DNA from: Roseobacter weihaiensis
Lineage (GTDB): Bacteria > Pseudomonadota > Alphaproteobacteria > Rhodobacterales > Rhodobacteraceae
Assembly (NCBI RefSeq): GCF_020622345.1
Contig: NZ_JACNMO010000002.1
Coordinates: forward strand, 248,001-312,000
Reading direction: 5' to 3'
Length of the DNA stretch: 64,000 bases
In this document: one piece after another, positions 1-8,306 of the stretch
Numbering within the stretch: position 1 is the first letter of the stretch
Layout of the letters: the number at the start of each line of letters is the position of its first letter
The notes under the pieces: model-generated
Told to the model about the DNA's origin: nothing
The model's database searches: none
What the model saw: the letters and a program-made list of their open reading frames with translations, nothing else
Made by a program: the position numbers and the translations under genes

Positions 1-199
1 TCGGCGGGAGACCTGATGCGCGACCAGAAGACATCTCGGGACGCCGATGTTTTCCGATATCGGCCAGCAAGAACGTGTCCCGCTGTCCCATCCGCGTCGC
101 AGGCGCTGAGCTCATGTCGATAGGGGCTGGCGCGCATTACGCTGCCTCTCGCCGCGGCTGGCTCGCGGCACGCCGAGGATCCGGGCCAGGCACATCTCA
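1..199. other. Left edge, no gene assigned
   Basis: This stretch lies left of the first confident gene. On the minus strand an open frame begins at an ATG at 115-113 and runs off the window edge with no stop in 38 codons. It has no clear ribosome binding site and its sequence is not recognised. It could be the 5' end of a gene continuing to the left, or chance. Confidence 0.3.
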
Positions 200-1804
200 T
201 CAGCGGGGCACATGCGCGGCATTCCAAAAGTCTTCCGTAGGCAAAAGCGGTGGCTCCTGGCGTTGGTAAACCCGCCAAAGCCTGGTCTGTCGCACCGCTT
301 TGAAATGTTTGCCGATGTAGGGGCCGTAGAGCTCTTCCATAAGGTCGGTCGTCGACTCGGCAATGGGGCGTTTGGGGATCATGATCACATCCACGCCCCC
401 GAGCAGCGCGTCGGCTGAAAAGTGGAAATCTGCGTCAAAATTGCGTCCATCATGCATCCATGCCGTCCCCCCCTGCGGCGGGTTGAGCCCCACAAGCGAC
501 GTCATGGGGCTGACGAAATCCATGACCAGAACCTTGGTCGGCGGTGGGCTGAGCGATTCCAGTACCGCGACCCCTTTTTCCAGGGATTCAGCATAGTTGG
601 CGTAGAATTTGAACTGCCCGTCATCGAGGGTGTTGACCACACGGATGTCCTTGCCGTTTGGTGTGTTCAAGGCGATGCCCGCACCTGTTGCGACCATTGT
701 GGCATGCAGCCCCAAGGCGGCCGCCGAGGACAACCCAACCGGGAGCATCAGGACGATCACCAACAAGGCCGCACCGCGTGTCATCATGTCGACGCTATAT
801 GTCAAACCTTGTCGCCATTGGCGCGACAGGTGTTCGGCCGCAACGACCCCGCCTGCAAGCAAGGTCACGATGCCCCGGACCTGAAAATTCTGCATCAGCA
901 ACGCATATCCCGCGCCCAGACAAAACCCGTAGAACAGAAAATCCGTAAAGCGGCCCCTTTGCCAAAGAGCCAGCCCTGCCAGACAGGCGAACACGATATA
1001 TTCGCCGGATGTCTCAAGCAGTGACACGACATAGTCGCGCAAGGGCAGCACGGCGCTGACGTTCGACGCAACGGCCAGATCCGCGATGTGCATCCGCGTG
1101 CCGCCCCAGAACATCTCGATAACGGCCCCTGACAGGCCCGTGAGCAGGATCGCAGCCGCCGCCCAACGTCGTTGCACGGGGTGCAACAGCATGAGGAATA
1201 GAAAGACCAATGCAACAACGCCGTAGGTTGCCTTTGTATACAGCATCATCAGGGTTAGCGCCGTCGCGGCCAGGGTGTCGCAGGCAACCTGATGACGTAG
1301 GGGCCGCTCCGGACGCAAATGCATGATCAAGAGGAGCCCGATCAGGGCCCAGCCGATCCGGTTGTAGAACATCGCAAAGGAGATGTTCATCACCATTTCC
1401 CCGGTGTTCACCGGCGTGATCATCAGCAAAAGCAGGAAGATGGCCCAGGGCACGGCGATCAGCGGTCTGACCCGCGTTCCAAGCACATGGATCATGATGG
1501 GTGCCGTCACGATCATCAGGGCGGCCAGTCCGACGGGCATCGCCAGCCCCAGATTGCCGGTGACCCAATACCCAAAGCCCGGAAGATAGAACGACAAGGG
1601 CCCCAGGGCGGTGTGAAAGTCGCGGTTCGGCACTTGGCCCTCGACCACCCGGTAGCCGCCATCGAGGAAGATTAGAAGGTCGTTGAAGTATCGGGACGTG
1701 GCTGTCGCCCCTGGCAGGATGAGGAGCGCGCTGCAGATTGCAATGGTCACGACAACGGTCAGGACAACGGGTGAGCGCATGTTGAAAGGGCGTGGCATAG
1801 GCAA
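200..1804 (-). CDS. GT-C-like polytopic membrane protein, candidate glycosyltransferase
   Basis: A 534-residue protein with about ten hydrophobic segments and a soluble C-terminal part from about residue 390. The first segment is followed by an acidic loop (YFNDLLIFLDGGYRVVEGQ, then NRDFHTALGPL). That layout, with Asp residues just after TM1, is typical of GT-C glycosyltransferases that use polyprenyl-phosphate sugars and act on the periplasmic side. It is the last gene of a minus-strand operon encoding the decaprenyl-phosphoryl-arabinose enzymes and starts 4 bp after the dprE2-like stop. I infer that it may transfer the arabinofuranosyl residue. It has no clear named-family match by eye, so function rests on topology and neighbours. 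Confidence 0.6.
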   Translation of the reverse strand: MPMPRPFNMRSPVVLTVVVTIAICSALLILPGATATSRYFNDLLIFLDGGYRVVEGQVPNRDFHTALGPLSFYLPGFGYWVTGNLGLAMPVGLAALMIVTAPIMIHVLGTRVRPLIAVPWAIFLLLLMITPVNTGEMVMNISFAMFYNRIGWALIGLLLIMHLRPERPLRHQVACDTLAATALTLMMLYTKATYGVVALVFLFLMLLHPVQRRWAAAAILLTGLSGAVIEMFWGGTRMHIADLAVASNVSAVLPLRDYVVSLLETSGEYIVFACLAGLALWQRGRFTDFLFYGFCLGAGYALLMQNFQVRGIVTLLAGGVVAAEHLSRQWRQGLTYSVDMMTRGAALLVIVLMLPVGLSSAAALGLHATMVATGAGIALNTPNGKDIRVVNTLDDGQFKFYANYAESLEKGVAVLESLSPPPTKVLVMDFVSPMTSLVGLNPPQGGTAWMHDGRNFDADFHFSADALLGGVDVIMIPKRPIAESTTDLMEELYGPYIGKHFKAVRQTRLWRVYQRQEPPLLPTEDFWNAAHVPR

Positions 1805-1808
1805 GCCT

Positions 1809-2579
1809 TCAGAGTTTCAGACGTTTGAAGATCGGTTCGGGCAAGGCGCGAATGATGCCCATGATCAGCCGCCAGGCGCTTAAGACATAGACGACATTGG
1901 CGTTGCCGGTCTGCAGGCCCAGAATGCGCTGCGCAACGGCCTCGGGGGCGGCTGTCAGCGCGCCGGGCAAATCCATGCCTTCGGTCATTGAGGTGCGCAC
2001 AAAGCCGGGTTTGACGGTCACGACCCGCACGTCTGTTTGCGAAAGCCGATTGCGCAGGCCCGAAAGATAGGCTGAAAATCCGGCCTTGCTTGCGCCATAG
2101 ACGTAGTTCGACGCTCGCCCGCGGTCGCCCGCGACCGAGCTGACGCCGACGATCAGCCCGTCGCCGCGGGCGGCGAGCCGCCCCGCCAGCGCCTCCAGCA
2201 GCAGCGCGGGTCCCTCGAAATTGGTCCTGATGATCGCGGTCGCGTGATCGGGATCGCCCTGCGCGCGCGGTTGGTCCCCCAACATGCCCACGACGCAGAC
2301 AATGCTGTCGGGCAGCGCGCCAAGGCTGTCGATGAAAGCGTCAAAGCTGGCGGTGTCGAGGATGTCGATGGGGTGGACCGAGACGTGATCCGTGCCGTGG
2401 CGGGTTTGGATGTCGTCCGCGTTTCGCCGCGCCCGTTCAACGTCACGGGCGGCGAGTGCGACACCCCATCCCTTGGCCGCGTAGGCATCAGCGACGGCCC
2501 GCCCGATGTCTGACGTACCCCCGATGACCAACAGCCTCTTACCCGTACTGATGGATTTGGGTTTGTGCAGGTTCGTCAT
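1809..2579 (-). CDS. SDR reductase, DprE2-like (decaprenylphosphoryl-2-keto-ribose reductase)
   Basis: A 256-residue short-chain dehydrogenase. The NAD(P)-binding motif GGTSDIG is at about residues 20-26, a catalytic Ser in VSSVAG at about 146, and YGASK (YxxxK) at about 160. In the DprE1/DprE2 pathway this enzyme reduces the 2-keto intermediate to decaprenyl-phosphoryl-D-arabinofuranose. The start ATG overlaps the stop of the upstream DprE1-like gene (ATGA), implying translational coupling. The pairing with a DprE1-like oxidase and a UbiA prenyltransferase supports the DprE2 role; alone it would only be called an SDR. Confidence 0.8.
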   Translation of the reverse strand: MTNLHKPKSISTGKRLLVIGGTSDIGRAVADAYAAKGWGVALAARDVERARRNADDIQTRHGTDHVSVHPIDILDTASFDAFIDSLGALPDSIVCVVGMLGDQPRAQGDPDHATAIIRTNFEGPALLLEALAGRLAARGDGLIVGVSSVAGDRGRASNYVYGASKAGFSAYLSGLRNRLSQTDVRVVTVKPGFVRTSMTEGMDLPGALTAAPEAVAQRILGLQTGNANVVYVLSAWRLIMGIIRALPEPIFKRLKL

Positions 2580-3901
2580 AAAGCAAGCCTTTCGGACAAT
2601 TTCGACGCCATATGGCCGGCAACCCCGATATCCTGTCGGACTTGCCGAAATGCCGCGATGTTCGGATAGCCCGCGCTGAATGTGGCCCGCGATTGGCAGG
2701 CGTCCTTGGCCAGATAGATGCGCCCGCCCGCCTGTGCGACAAGCACGTCGATTTCAGCCAGCAGCCCCAACCCTTTTTCGCTGACCGGCAGGTCGAGTGC
2801 CAGCGTCAGACCATCGCGCGGAAAGGACATCAGCCCGGCCCCGGGCCCCAGACATTTCAGCACCGCAAGGAAAGAGCCCTCGCCGCGCGACGACAGAAGG
2901 TCAAGGATTGTGCTCATCACCTGCTCGGCGTCTTCATTTGGGATCACGCATTGATGCTGCACAAAGCCGCGCGGGCCATAGATACGGTTCCAGTTCGAGA
3001 TACTGTCGAGGGGGAAAAAGTAGCTGTCCCATGGAACAAGTGTGGTCTGGCCGGATCTCTTGGCGCCGCGTCGATAGTAAAGAGCGTTGAATGCAGAAAC
3101 TGACGCGGTGTTCAGCACCCACCCCGGCAGTTCTACCGGGACGCCCAGACGTCCGGTGCGGGCGGGTGGAAATTGTTTGTACCCCCCCGGAAGATCGTCC
3201 TCTGTGGCATGCTCGCCCGCGAGGATCAGCGAACGCCCAAGGGATGCCCCCCGCGCCAGCACGTCGATCCAGGCGACGGTGTAGGTTGCCTTTTCAGTCT
3301 GGCGCAGCAGTGCGATCGCCTCTGACAGGTTCTTGGCGGCATGGGTGGTTTGGCGGATCCATCCGCTGGACACGGGCCTGAGCCGGAAACCGGCCGCAAG
3401 GATCGTACCGGTCAGCCCCATACCGCCGATGGTGGCTTGGAAAAGGGCTGCGTTTTCGTGCGGCGCGCAGCATACGACCTGACCATCTGGCAGGGCCAGT
3501 TTCAGCCACGCGACGTGATGTCCGAAGGTGCCGTCATTGTGTTGGTTCTTGCCGTGGATATCCGATGCGATCATGCCGCCAACGGTAACGAACCGCGTTC
3601 CCGGAACGACAACTGGAAAGTAACCGCGCGGCAAAAAGCAGGCGATGATGTCGTCCAGTGACACCCCGGCCTCGGTCGCAAGCAGACCGGTTTCGGGGTT
3701 GAAAGACTGCATGCGGTTCAGCCCTGTCATGGACAGCGTGGTTTCACGCCCGATGGCGGCGTCACCGTAGGAGCGGCCCAGACCGCGCGCGATCAGACCC
3801 GCGCTGCCCGTCGTTTCGGTGGCTGCCTCATCAGGGGTCGCCGCGGTTGTCTGCGCCCCGATCTGGCGCGGATATCGGCCCCAGCCGCTGAGGTCCTTCA
3901 C
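2576..3901 (-). CDS. FAD-linked oxidase, DprE1-like (decaprenylphosphoryl-ribose 2-oxidase)
   Basis: A 441-residue oxidase of the vanillyl-alcohol-oxidase fold. The N-terminal FAD-binding signature ARGLGRSYGDAA is at about residues 38-49, with a second FAD segment VPGTRFVTVGGMIASDIHG at about 98-116. The C-terminal segment YLAKDACQS corresponds to the YTAKDS segment of mycobacterial DprE1, which carries a catalytically important Lys. The expected reaction oxidises the 2-hydroxyl of decaprenyl-phosphoryl-ribose, the first half of the epimerisation to D-arabinose. Length matches mycobacterial DprE1 (about 460). It overlaps the genes on both sides by 4 bp. Confidence 0.85.
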   Translation of the reverse strand: MKDLSGWGRYPRQIGAQTTAATPDEAATETTGSAGLIARGLGRSYGDAAIGRETTLSMTGLNRMQSFNPETGLLATEAGVSLDDIIACFLPRGYFPVVVPGTRFVTVGGMIASDIHGKNQHNDGTFGHHVAWLKLALPDGQVVCCAPHENAALFQATIGGMGLTGTILAAGFRLRPVSSGWIRQTTHAAKNLSEAIALLRQTEKATYTVAWIDVLARGASLGRSLILAGEHATEDDLPGGYKQFPPARTGRLGVPVELPGWVLNTASVSAFNALYYRRGAKRSGQTTLVPWDSYFFPLDSISNWNRIYGPRGFVQHQCVIPNEDAEQVMSTILDLLSSRGEGSFLAVLKCLGPGAGLMSFPRDGLTLALDLPVSEKGLGLLAEIDVLVAQAGGRIYLAKDACQSRATFSAGYPNIAAFRQVRQDIGVAGHMASKLSERLAL

Positions 3902-4338
3902 ACTGTTGCTTCCCGAAACACGTGGCGCCGGTCGAGCCAGAACTTTATGATATAACCGATGCTCAGCCCGAGAACAGCACCTGTGTATTTCGCAAAATCA
4001 GTCTGCCAGATTGCGTAAAAGCCCAACTCGAACGCCCAAAAGATCAGTGTTGTCAGGACGCTGAAAAGGCCCGACAGGGTGACGCGATGCGCTTCTGCCT
4101 TGGGGGTGGTATAGGCCTCGCGGAAGGTCCAGGTCTTGTCGATCAGGTATTTGACGGCAAAGCCGACGATGGTGCCTACAATGATCGAGACCATCAGCGG
4201 GGCCGCAGATGCCCCAACCACCGTGATCTGCTGCGCCACCAGGTTTGCCACGACCGACACGACCGCCGAAATCGCGTAGCGCAGGGAAGGGTGGCTGTCC
4301 GAGACCAACCGAACCACAGATCGCGATAATGCTACCAT
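3898..4338 (-). CDS. GtrA-family small membrane protein
   Basis: A 146-residue protein with four predicted membrane helices and the GtrA pattern: SLRYAISAVVSVVANLVAQQ near the N-terminus, then FAVKYLIDKTWTF in the middle and IIKFWLDRRHVF at the end. GtrA proteins are linked to flipping or organising polyprenyl-phosphate sugars at the cytoplasmic membrane, and members sit beside DprE1/DprE2 in actinobacteria. I use the ATG at 4338, which overlaps the last codons of the upstream prenyltransferase (ATGGTAG). The frame is open further up to 4485, but that part only shadows the prenyltransferase gene. Confidence 0.8.
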   Translation of the reverse strand: MVALSRSVVRLVSDSHPSLRYAISAVVSVVANLVAQQITVVGASAAPLMVSIIVGTIVGFAVKYLIDKTWTFREAYTTPKAEAHRVTLSGLFSVLTTLIFWAFELGFYAIWQTDFAKYTGAVLGLSIGYIIKFWLDRRHVFREATV

Positions 4339-5885
4339 GACGCGGCCACGAAGACGGCCAGCATGGCCAGACCGCTCAATCGGCTCATCGGGTCTTTGAG
4401 GGCAAAGACCACCGGGTCGTCCTGCATCTTGCGGCGTTGGGCAAGGATCAGCGCGCGCCCGATCCAATAGGTCAGGATCGGACAAGCCAGCAGCAGCAAG
4501 TCGGGATGCGTGTAAAGCGAGCTCACCGCATAGCCAGAGACATAGAGCGCCAGCACCGTGACCGCATTGAAACCTGCCGCTGCGGAGAGGGCGGCCAACA
4601 TGGTCAGATCGGAATTCTCATAATCCCGATTGGCTGGCGAGGGCATTTTAGAATCGATACGTGCCGCCAGTTCCACAAACCGCTTCATCAAGGCCAGAGA
4701 GACGAAGAGAGACAGCGAAAAAACCACAAGCCAGGACGAAAGGCCGATCCCGAGCGCGACCGCACCACCGATCATCCGGATGGTATAGAGGCCGGACAGG
4801 GTCAGCACGTCGACAAGCAGAATCTGCTTGAGGTGTAGCGTGTAAAGCGTTGTTAATACGAAGTATACCGCGAGCACCCCTGCAAACGGAAGGGAGATGG
4901 ACAGCGACACGATGGTCGCACATCCCAGCAATATGGGCACTGCAATGATCGCATGGATCAGTGGAATGTCTCCTTTCGCGAGGGGCCGGTCTTTCTTGGT
5001 GCGATGTATCCGGTCTTCGGCCAGATCCACCAGATCGTTCAGCATGTAGCAGGCGGAGGCCGCAAAACAGAACGCCAACGCCGCGAGGGTCGCGGTGAAC
5101 AGACTGGCAAAGTCAAACATGTGAGCTGCGAACATTGGCAAGAATACCAGTGCGTTCTTTGCGTATTGATGCACCCGCAGTTGCTTGCCCCAGCTCTTCA
5201 GCGACGCGCGTTTGTGGTCCAGAAACAACGCGCCCGGTGCCATCTCGCGCAGTTTCGCTGACACGGATCCCGAAGTGCGGATCGCAATCGGCTGTCGCGC
5301 GACTTTCCACACCGGCAGGTCTGCGGCAGCGTTTCCGATATAGTCGAAATCACCTGCGCCGAACTGATCGACCAGGCACTTTGCCTTGTTTTGACCAGAT
5401 AGATTGACAGATGATGTGGTGGCAAAAAATCCATCAAAAACAACGAGATGTGCAGCAATCGCGCTGACAAAGCTTTCATGCGATCCAGAGGCCAGATAGA
5501 CCCGACGCCCGGCATCCCGGGCCCGGTGCAGGATGCTGAGAACCGTTTCGTCATAGGGCAGTGTGGCGGGTGCGCACTCCGCATCATCGCACAGAAAGTG
5601 TTTCAGCGCGGCTTTTCCGTTTTTGAGTGCGCCAAGCATGCCAAAGGCAGCAGCAGGGTCATTCCCCAGACGGCGAAACGCCGTTTCGAGCAGAAGATCG
5701 GATCGCAGGAGTGTGCCATCGAGATCGACGACAAGTGGCACGTTCACATCCATATCCAGATCGTCCGCGGTGGCATATTTTGCGGTCGCGACAGATTTGC
5801 CCGGGAACCTGCCAATCCCAAGATTTGCATCCATGACACCAGCGGAGGCGCCCTGAAGCGGACCGGTGTTTGCTTTGAAAGTCAT
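4332..5885 (-). CDS. HAD-UbiA fusion: decaprenyl-phosphate phosphoribosyltransferase-like
   Basis: A 517-residue fusion. Residues about 45-235 are a HAD hydrolase: DLDGT at about 54-58, and the late acidic motif YIGNAAADLPVW. Residues about 240-517 are a UbiA-type prenyltransferase with the motif NDLVDLAEDRIHRTKKDRP and about eight membrane helices. In mycobacteria the UbiA enzyme (Rv3806c) transfers phosphoribose to decaprenyl phosphate and a separate phosphatase removes the 5'-phosphate. A HAD domain fused to UbiA could do both steps; that is inference. It is the first gene of the operon, with AAGGAAGG upstream of the ATG. Confidence 0.8.
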   Translation of the reverse strand: MTFKANTGPLQGASAGVMDANLGIGRFPGKSVATAKYATADDLDMDVNVPLVVDLDGTLLRSDLLLETAFRRLGNDPAAAFGMLGALKNGKAALKHFLCDDAECAPATLPYDETVLSILHRARDAGRRVYLASGSHESFVSAIAAHLVVFDGFFATTSSVNLSGQNKAKCLVDQFGAGDFDYIGNAAADLPVWKVARQPIAIRTSGSVSAKLREMAPGALFLDHKRASLKSWGKQLRVHQYAKNALVFLPMFAAHMFDFASLFTATLAALAFCFAASACYMLNDLVDLAEDRIHRTKKDRPLAKGDIPLIHAIIAVPILLGCATIVSLSISLPFAGVLAVYFVLTTLYTLHLKQILLVDVLTLSGLYTIRMIGGAVALGIGLSSWLVVFSLSLFVSLALMKRFVELAARIDSKMPSPANRDYENSDLTMLAALSAAAGFNAVTVLALYVSGYAVSSLYTHPDLLLLACPILTYWIGRALILAQRRKMQDDPVVFALKDPMSRLSGLAMLAVFVAASW

Positions 5886-6404
5886 ATCCAGGCCCTTCCT
5901 TAGTTACGGGTTTTCATCGCGAGCCCGGCATAGGGCATAGGCGCAACGAGGGATCCATCCAGACCCGAAATCAGACCCCTCCAACGGCTACGAACCGGGC
6001 TTCTGACTGGCGCGTCGGTGTGACGCGCGCGCATCGTGGTCACCTTGTTTTCAGCGACAATCAGAATCCCTTGAGGGGCGCAGACATTAGATTGACGAGA
6101 CAATCAACAGGATACGAGCGCGTTTCGTGCGCAGCGTCCGGTCTGGCAAAAAAGCGCTAGATTCGACGACTTACCGGCGAAAAATAGTATATTTCCCGGG
6201 TCTGGTTCATCATTTTCTGGATGTTGGCGTCAAATTGGGTTCGCGTGCTTACGATCATGTGATTCAGGAGTATGTAGTGTGCGAGGTGTTTTGGCGGGAT
6301 GGAAGCGGGGCCATCGACTTGGGTCGGTCTTTGGTCATTGCTTGAGGTCTGTCACGGTGGTGATCTCTTTGTCGCTGTGACGCATGAAGGATAAGGGAGC
6401 AACA
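5886..6404. promoter_or_regulatory. Divergent intergenic region between the two arms of the glycan locus
   Basis: 519 bp between the UbiA-led minus operon and the plus-strand AsmA-like gene. It must contain promoters for both directions. I see no clear -35/-10 pair, no strong dyad and no convincing gene; a 72-codon frame at 6127-6345 is not protein-like. The part around 6170-6200 (gcgaaaaatagtatatttcc) is AT-rich and may hold the plus-strand promoter. Confidence 0.45.
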
Positions 6405-8249
6405 ATGCAACTTCGCATGGGGTTGAGACGCTTGGCGTCCGGGCTGCGTTGGTGGCTCGTCTGGATCGTTGCCATTGGTGCGGGCGCGTATCTTCTTGGT
6501 CCGGCTCTGGTGCCGGAAAGGCTCGTCCAAGCACAGATCAGCAACCACGTCGGGCACTGGACGGGTGGGGCGTACAGGCTGCACGCCGATGCCGAGATCG
6601 CCATTGAACCGGGGTTCCGTGTTATTGTTTCTGATCCGGCGTTTGTATCCGTCTCCGATGCCGATGCGGCGCCTGTCTTGACCGCTGACACTATTGTTGC
6701 GCCGCTGAGGATTCTTCCGCTGCTGTTTGGCCGGGTCGAAATTGCCGAGCTGATGCTTTTGCGTCCCGACATCGATTTGCAAAGGCCAGCGGAGCATTTT
6801 GCGGCCTCTGTGCCGCCAGGCGGTCGAGGGGGCGCCTCGACCGGGCGGACACGTCAGTTCAGCGAAGTGATACTTGTTGATGGCACCCTGCGTTTCGGCG
6901 GCATGATGGGCCGTCATAAAGTATCCGGCCTCAATTTGCGCTTGGGGGCCGATGAGGTGACGGATGCAGTTGCGATAAAAGGGGGGGTGTTCCTGGGCGC
7001 GCGTCACCTGCGTGTTGACTTGCAATTGGATGACTTGCGCGCATTGATTTCAGACAGCGGCACGCAAGCCAGTCTGAAACTCCGGGTGGGTCCGAGACAT
7101 CACGGCGAAGAGGGCGAGGTCGCGGCGTCTGATCCGGGGATTCCCTACGAGATCACCGAGAAACTGCGGCAAGCGGCAGAGACGTTGGGTCTGTCGGCAG
7201 TTGGTCTCGGTTCGATGGTCGTCGAGGGAATGTTTTCGGTGACCCCGCAGGTGGTTGCTATCTCCGATGCGACGTTTTCGCTGGACGGGCTCGAAGCTGA
7301 AGGCCATCTGCGCGCGGAAACTGCAGACCGGCCGGTGATGGCGCAGCTGTTGGGGTTGCCCGCCACGGTCAGCGCCTTGGTCGCGGGTGTCACGGAGATG
7401 GATAACAACCGCTGGGTCGACGTCCCTGTGACACTGGCCGGGTTTGATGGTCTTGATTTGGACTTCGCATTGACAGGAGACACCTTGCCGATTGGGGATC
7501 TGACGCTTGATCGGGCGGCACTCTCACTGGTTGTTCGTGATGGCACCACATCGTTGGATCTGTCCGGAAACAGGGAGGGGCTTGGCCATGTGCAGGCGGG
7601 GCTCTCGCTTGAACAGGGGACCGGCGAACCCGTCAGGTTAACGGCTGCTGGGCGTGTTGATGCCATGTCAGTCGGCCAGATCACCCAGTTTCTGGCCGCG
7701 ATAGGACCGCCACCGCCAATCGGTACGCCGCAGTTGCCGGAGGGGATGATGAACGGCACATTTAATGTAAATGCCCGCGGCAATACGCTTGGCCAGTTGG
7801 TGGACAGTTTGAACGGATCGGTCAGGGCACAGCTGAAAGATGGCAGTCTGACGGGGACGGATCTGGTTGCAACGCTGGAAACGCTGGTCAGAGGTCGCGA
7901 ATTCATGACCGAAGAGCACGGGCCGCTTATCCCGGCCGCAGGGCGCACGCCGTTCGATCAATTGGACGCGCGTGTCGATCTGGTGTCGGGGACCGCCAGC
8001 GTTTCGGAGGTCCACATTGCGGGCGAGCGGTTCGGGATCAACATGCTGGGCGAGGTTCAATTGACGGAAGGTACCATGAATGTCGGCGGCAATGCGGTGT
8101 TGTTGGCGTTATCTGAGACAGGGTCGCGGTCTGAAAATACCCTTGTCGACCTGCCATTTGGTGTGGGGGGGACAGTGTTTGCGCCGGTGGTTGCCGCCGG
8201 TGTGCCGACCGTGACGGCAGCACGGGTCGATGCCTATGATGAAGACTGA
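6405..8249 (+). CDS. AsmA-family protein
   Basis: A 614-residue protein with one N-terminal membrane helix (WWLVWIVAIGAGAYLLGPAL) and a long periplasmic region rich in beta strands. The C-terminal part (GTFNVNARGNTLGQLVDSL followed by SVRAQLKDGSLTGTDL) matches the AsmA C-terminal domain. AsmA-like proteins are bridge-like factors acting in lipid or envelope glycoconjugate transport. I use the ATG at 6405, preceded by AAGGGAGC, rather than the ATG at 6384. It is followed after 57 bp by a GT-C membrane protein and then DUF4185, which suggests a role in export of the surface glycan made here. Confidence 0.75.
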   Translation: MQLRMGLRRLASGLRWWLVWIVAIGAGAYLLGPALVPERLVQAQISNHVGHWTGGAYRLHADAEIAIEPGFRVIVSDPAFVSVSDADAAPVLTADTIVAPLRILPLLFGRVEIAELMLLRPDIDLQRPAEHFAASVPPGGRGGASTGRTRQFSEVILVDGTLRFGGMMGRHKVSGLNLRLGADEVTDAVAIKGGVFLGARHLRVDLQLDDLRALISDSGTQASLKLRVGPRHHGEEGEVAASDPGIPYEITEKLRQAAETLGLSAVGLGSMVVEGMFSVTPQVVAISDATFSLDGLEAEGHLRAETADRPVMAQLLGLPATVSALVAGVTEMDNNRWVDVPVTLAGFDGLDLDFALTGDTLPIGDLTLDRAALSLVVRDGTTSLDLSGNREGLGHVQAGLSLEQGTGEPVRLTAAGRVDAMSVGQITQFLAAIGPPPPIGTPQLPEGMMNGTFNVNARGNTLGQLVDSLNGSVRAQLKDGSLTGTDLVATLETLVRGREFMTEEHGPLIPAAGRTPFDQLDARVDLVSGTASVSEVHIAGERFGINMLGEVQLTEGTMNVGGNAVLLALSETGSRSENTLVDLPFGVGGTVFAPVVAAGVPTVTAARVDAYDED

Positions 8250-8306
8250 CAGGGCAATCACAACACCATGCGCGCAGCCTGATGTCGGGAAGGCAAGTTA
8301 ACTCCT

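Noticed and set aside
6127-6345. A 72-codon frame in the divergent gap
   Set aside because: No ribosome binding site and no protein-like pattern; treated as intergenic.
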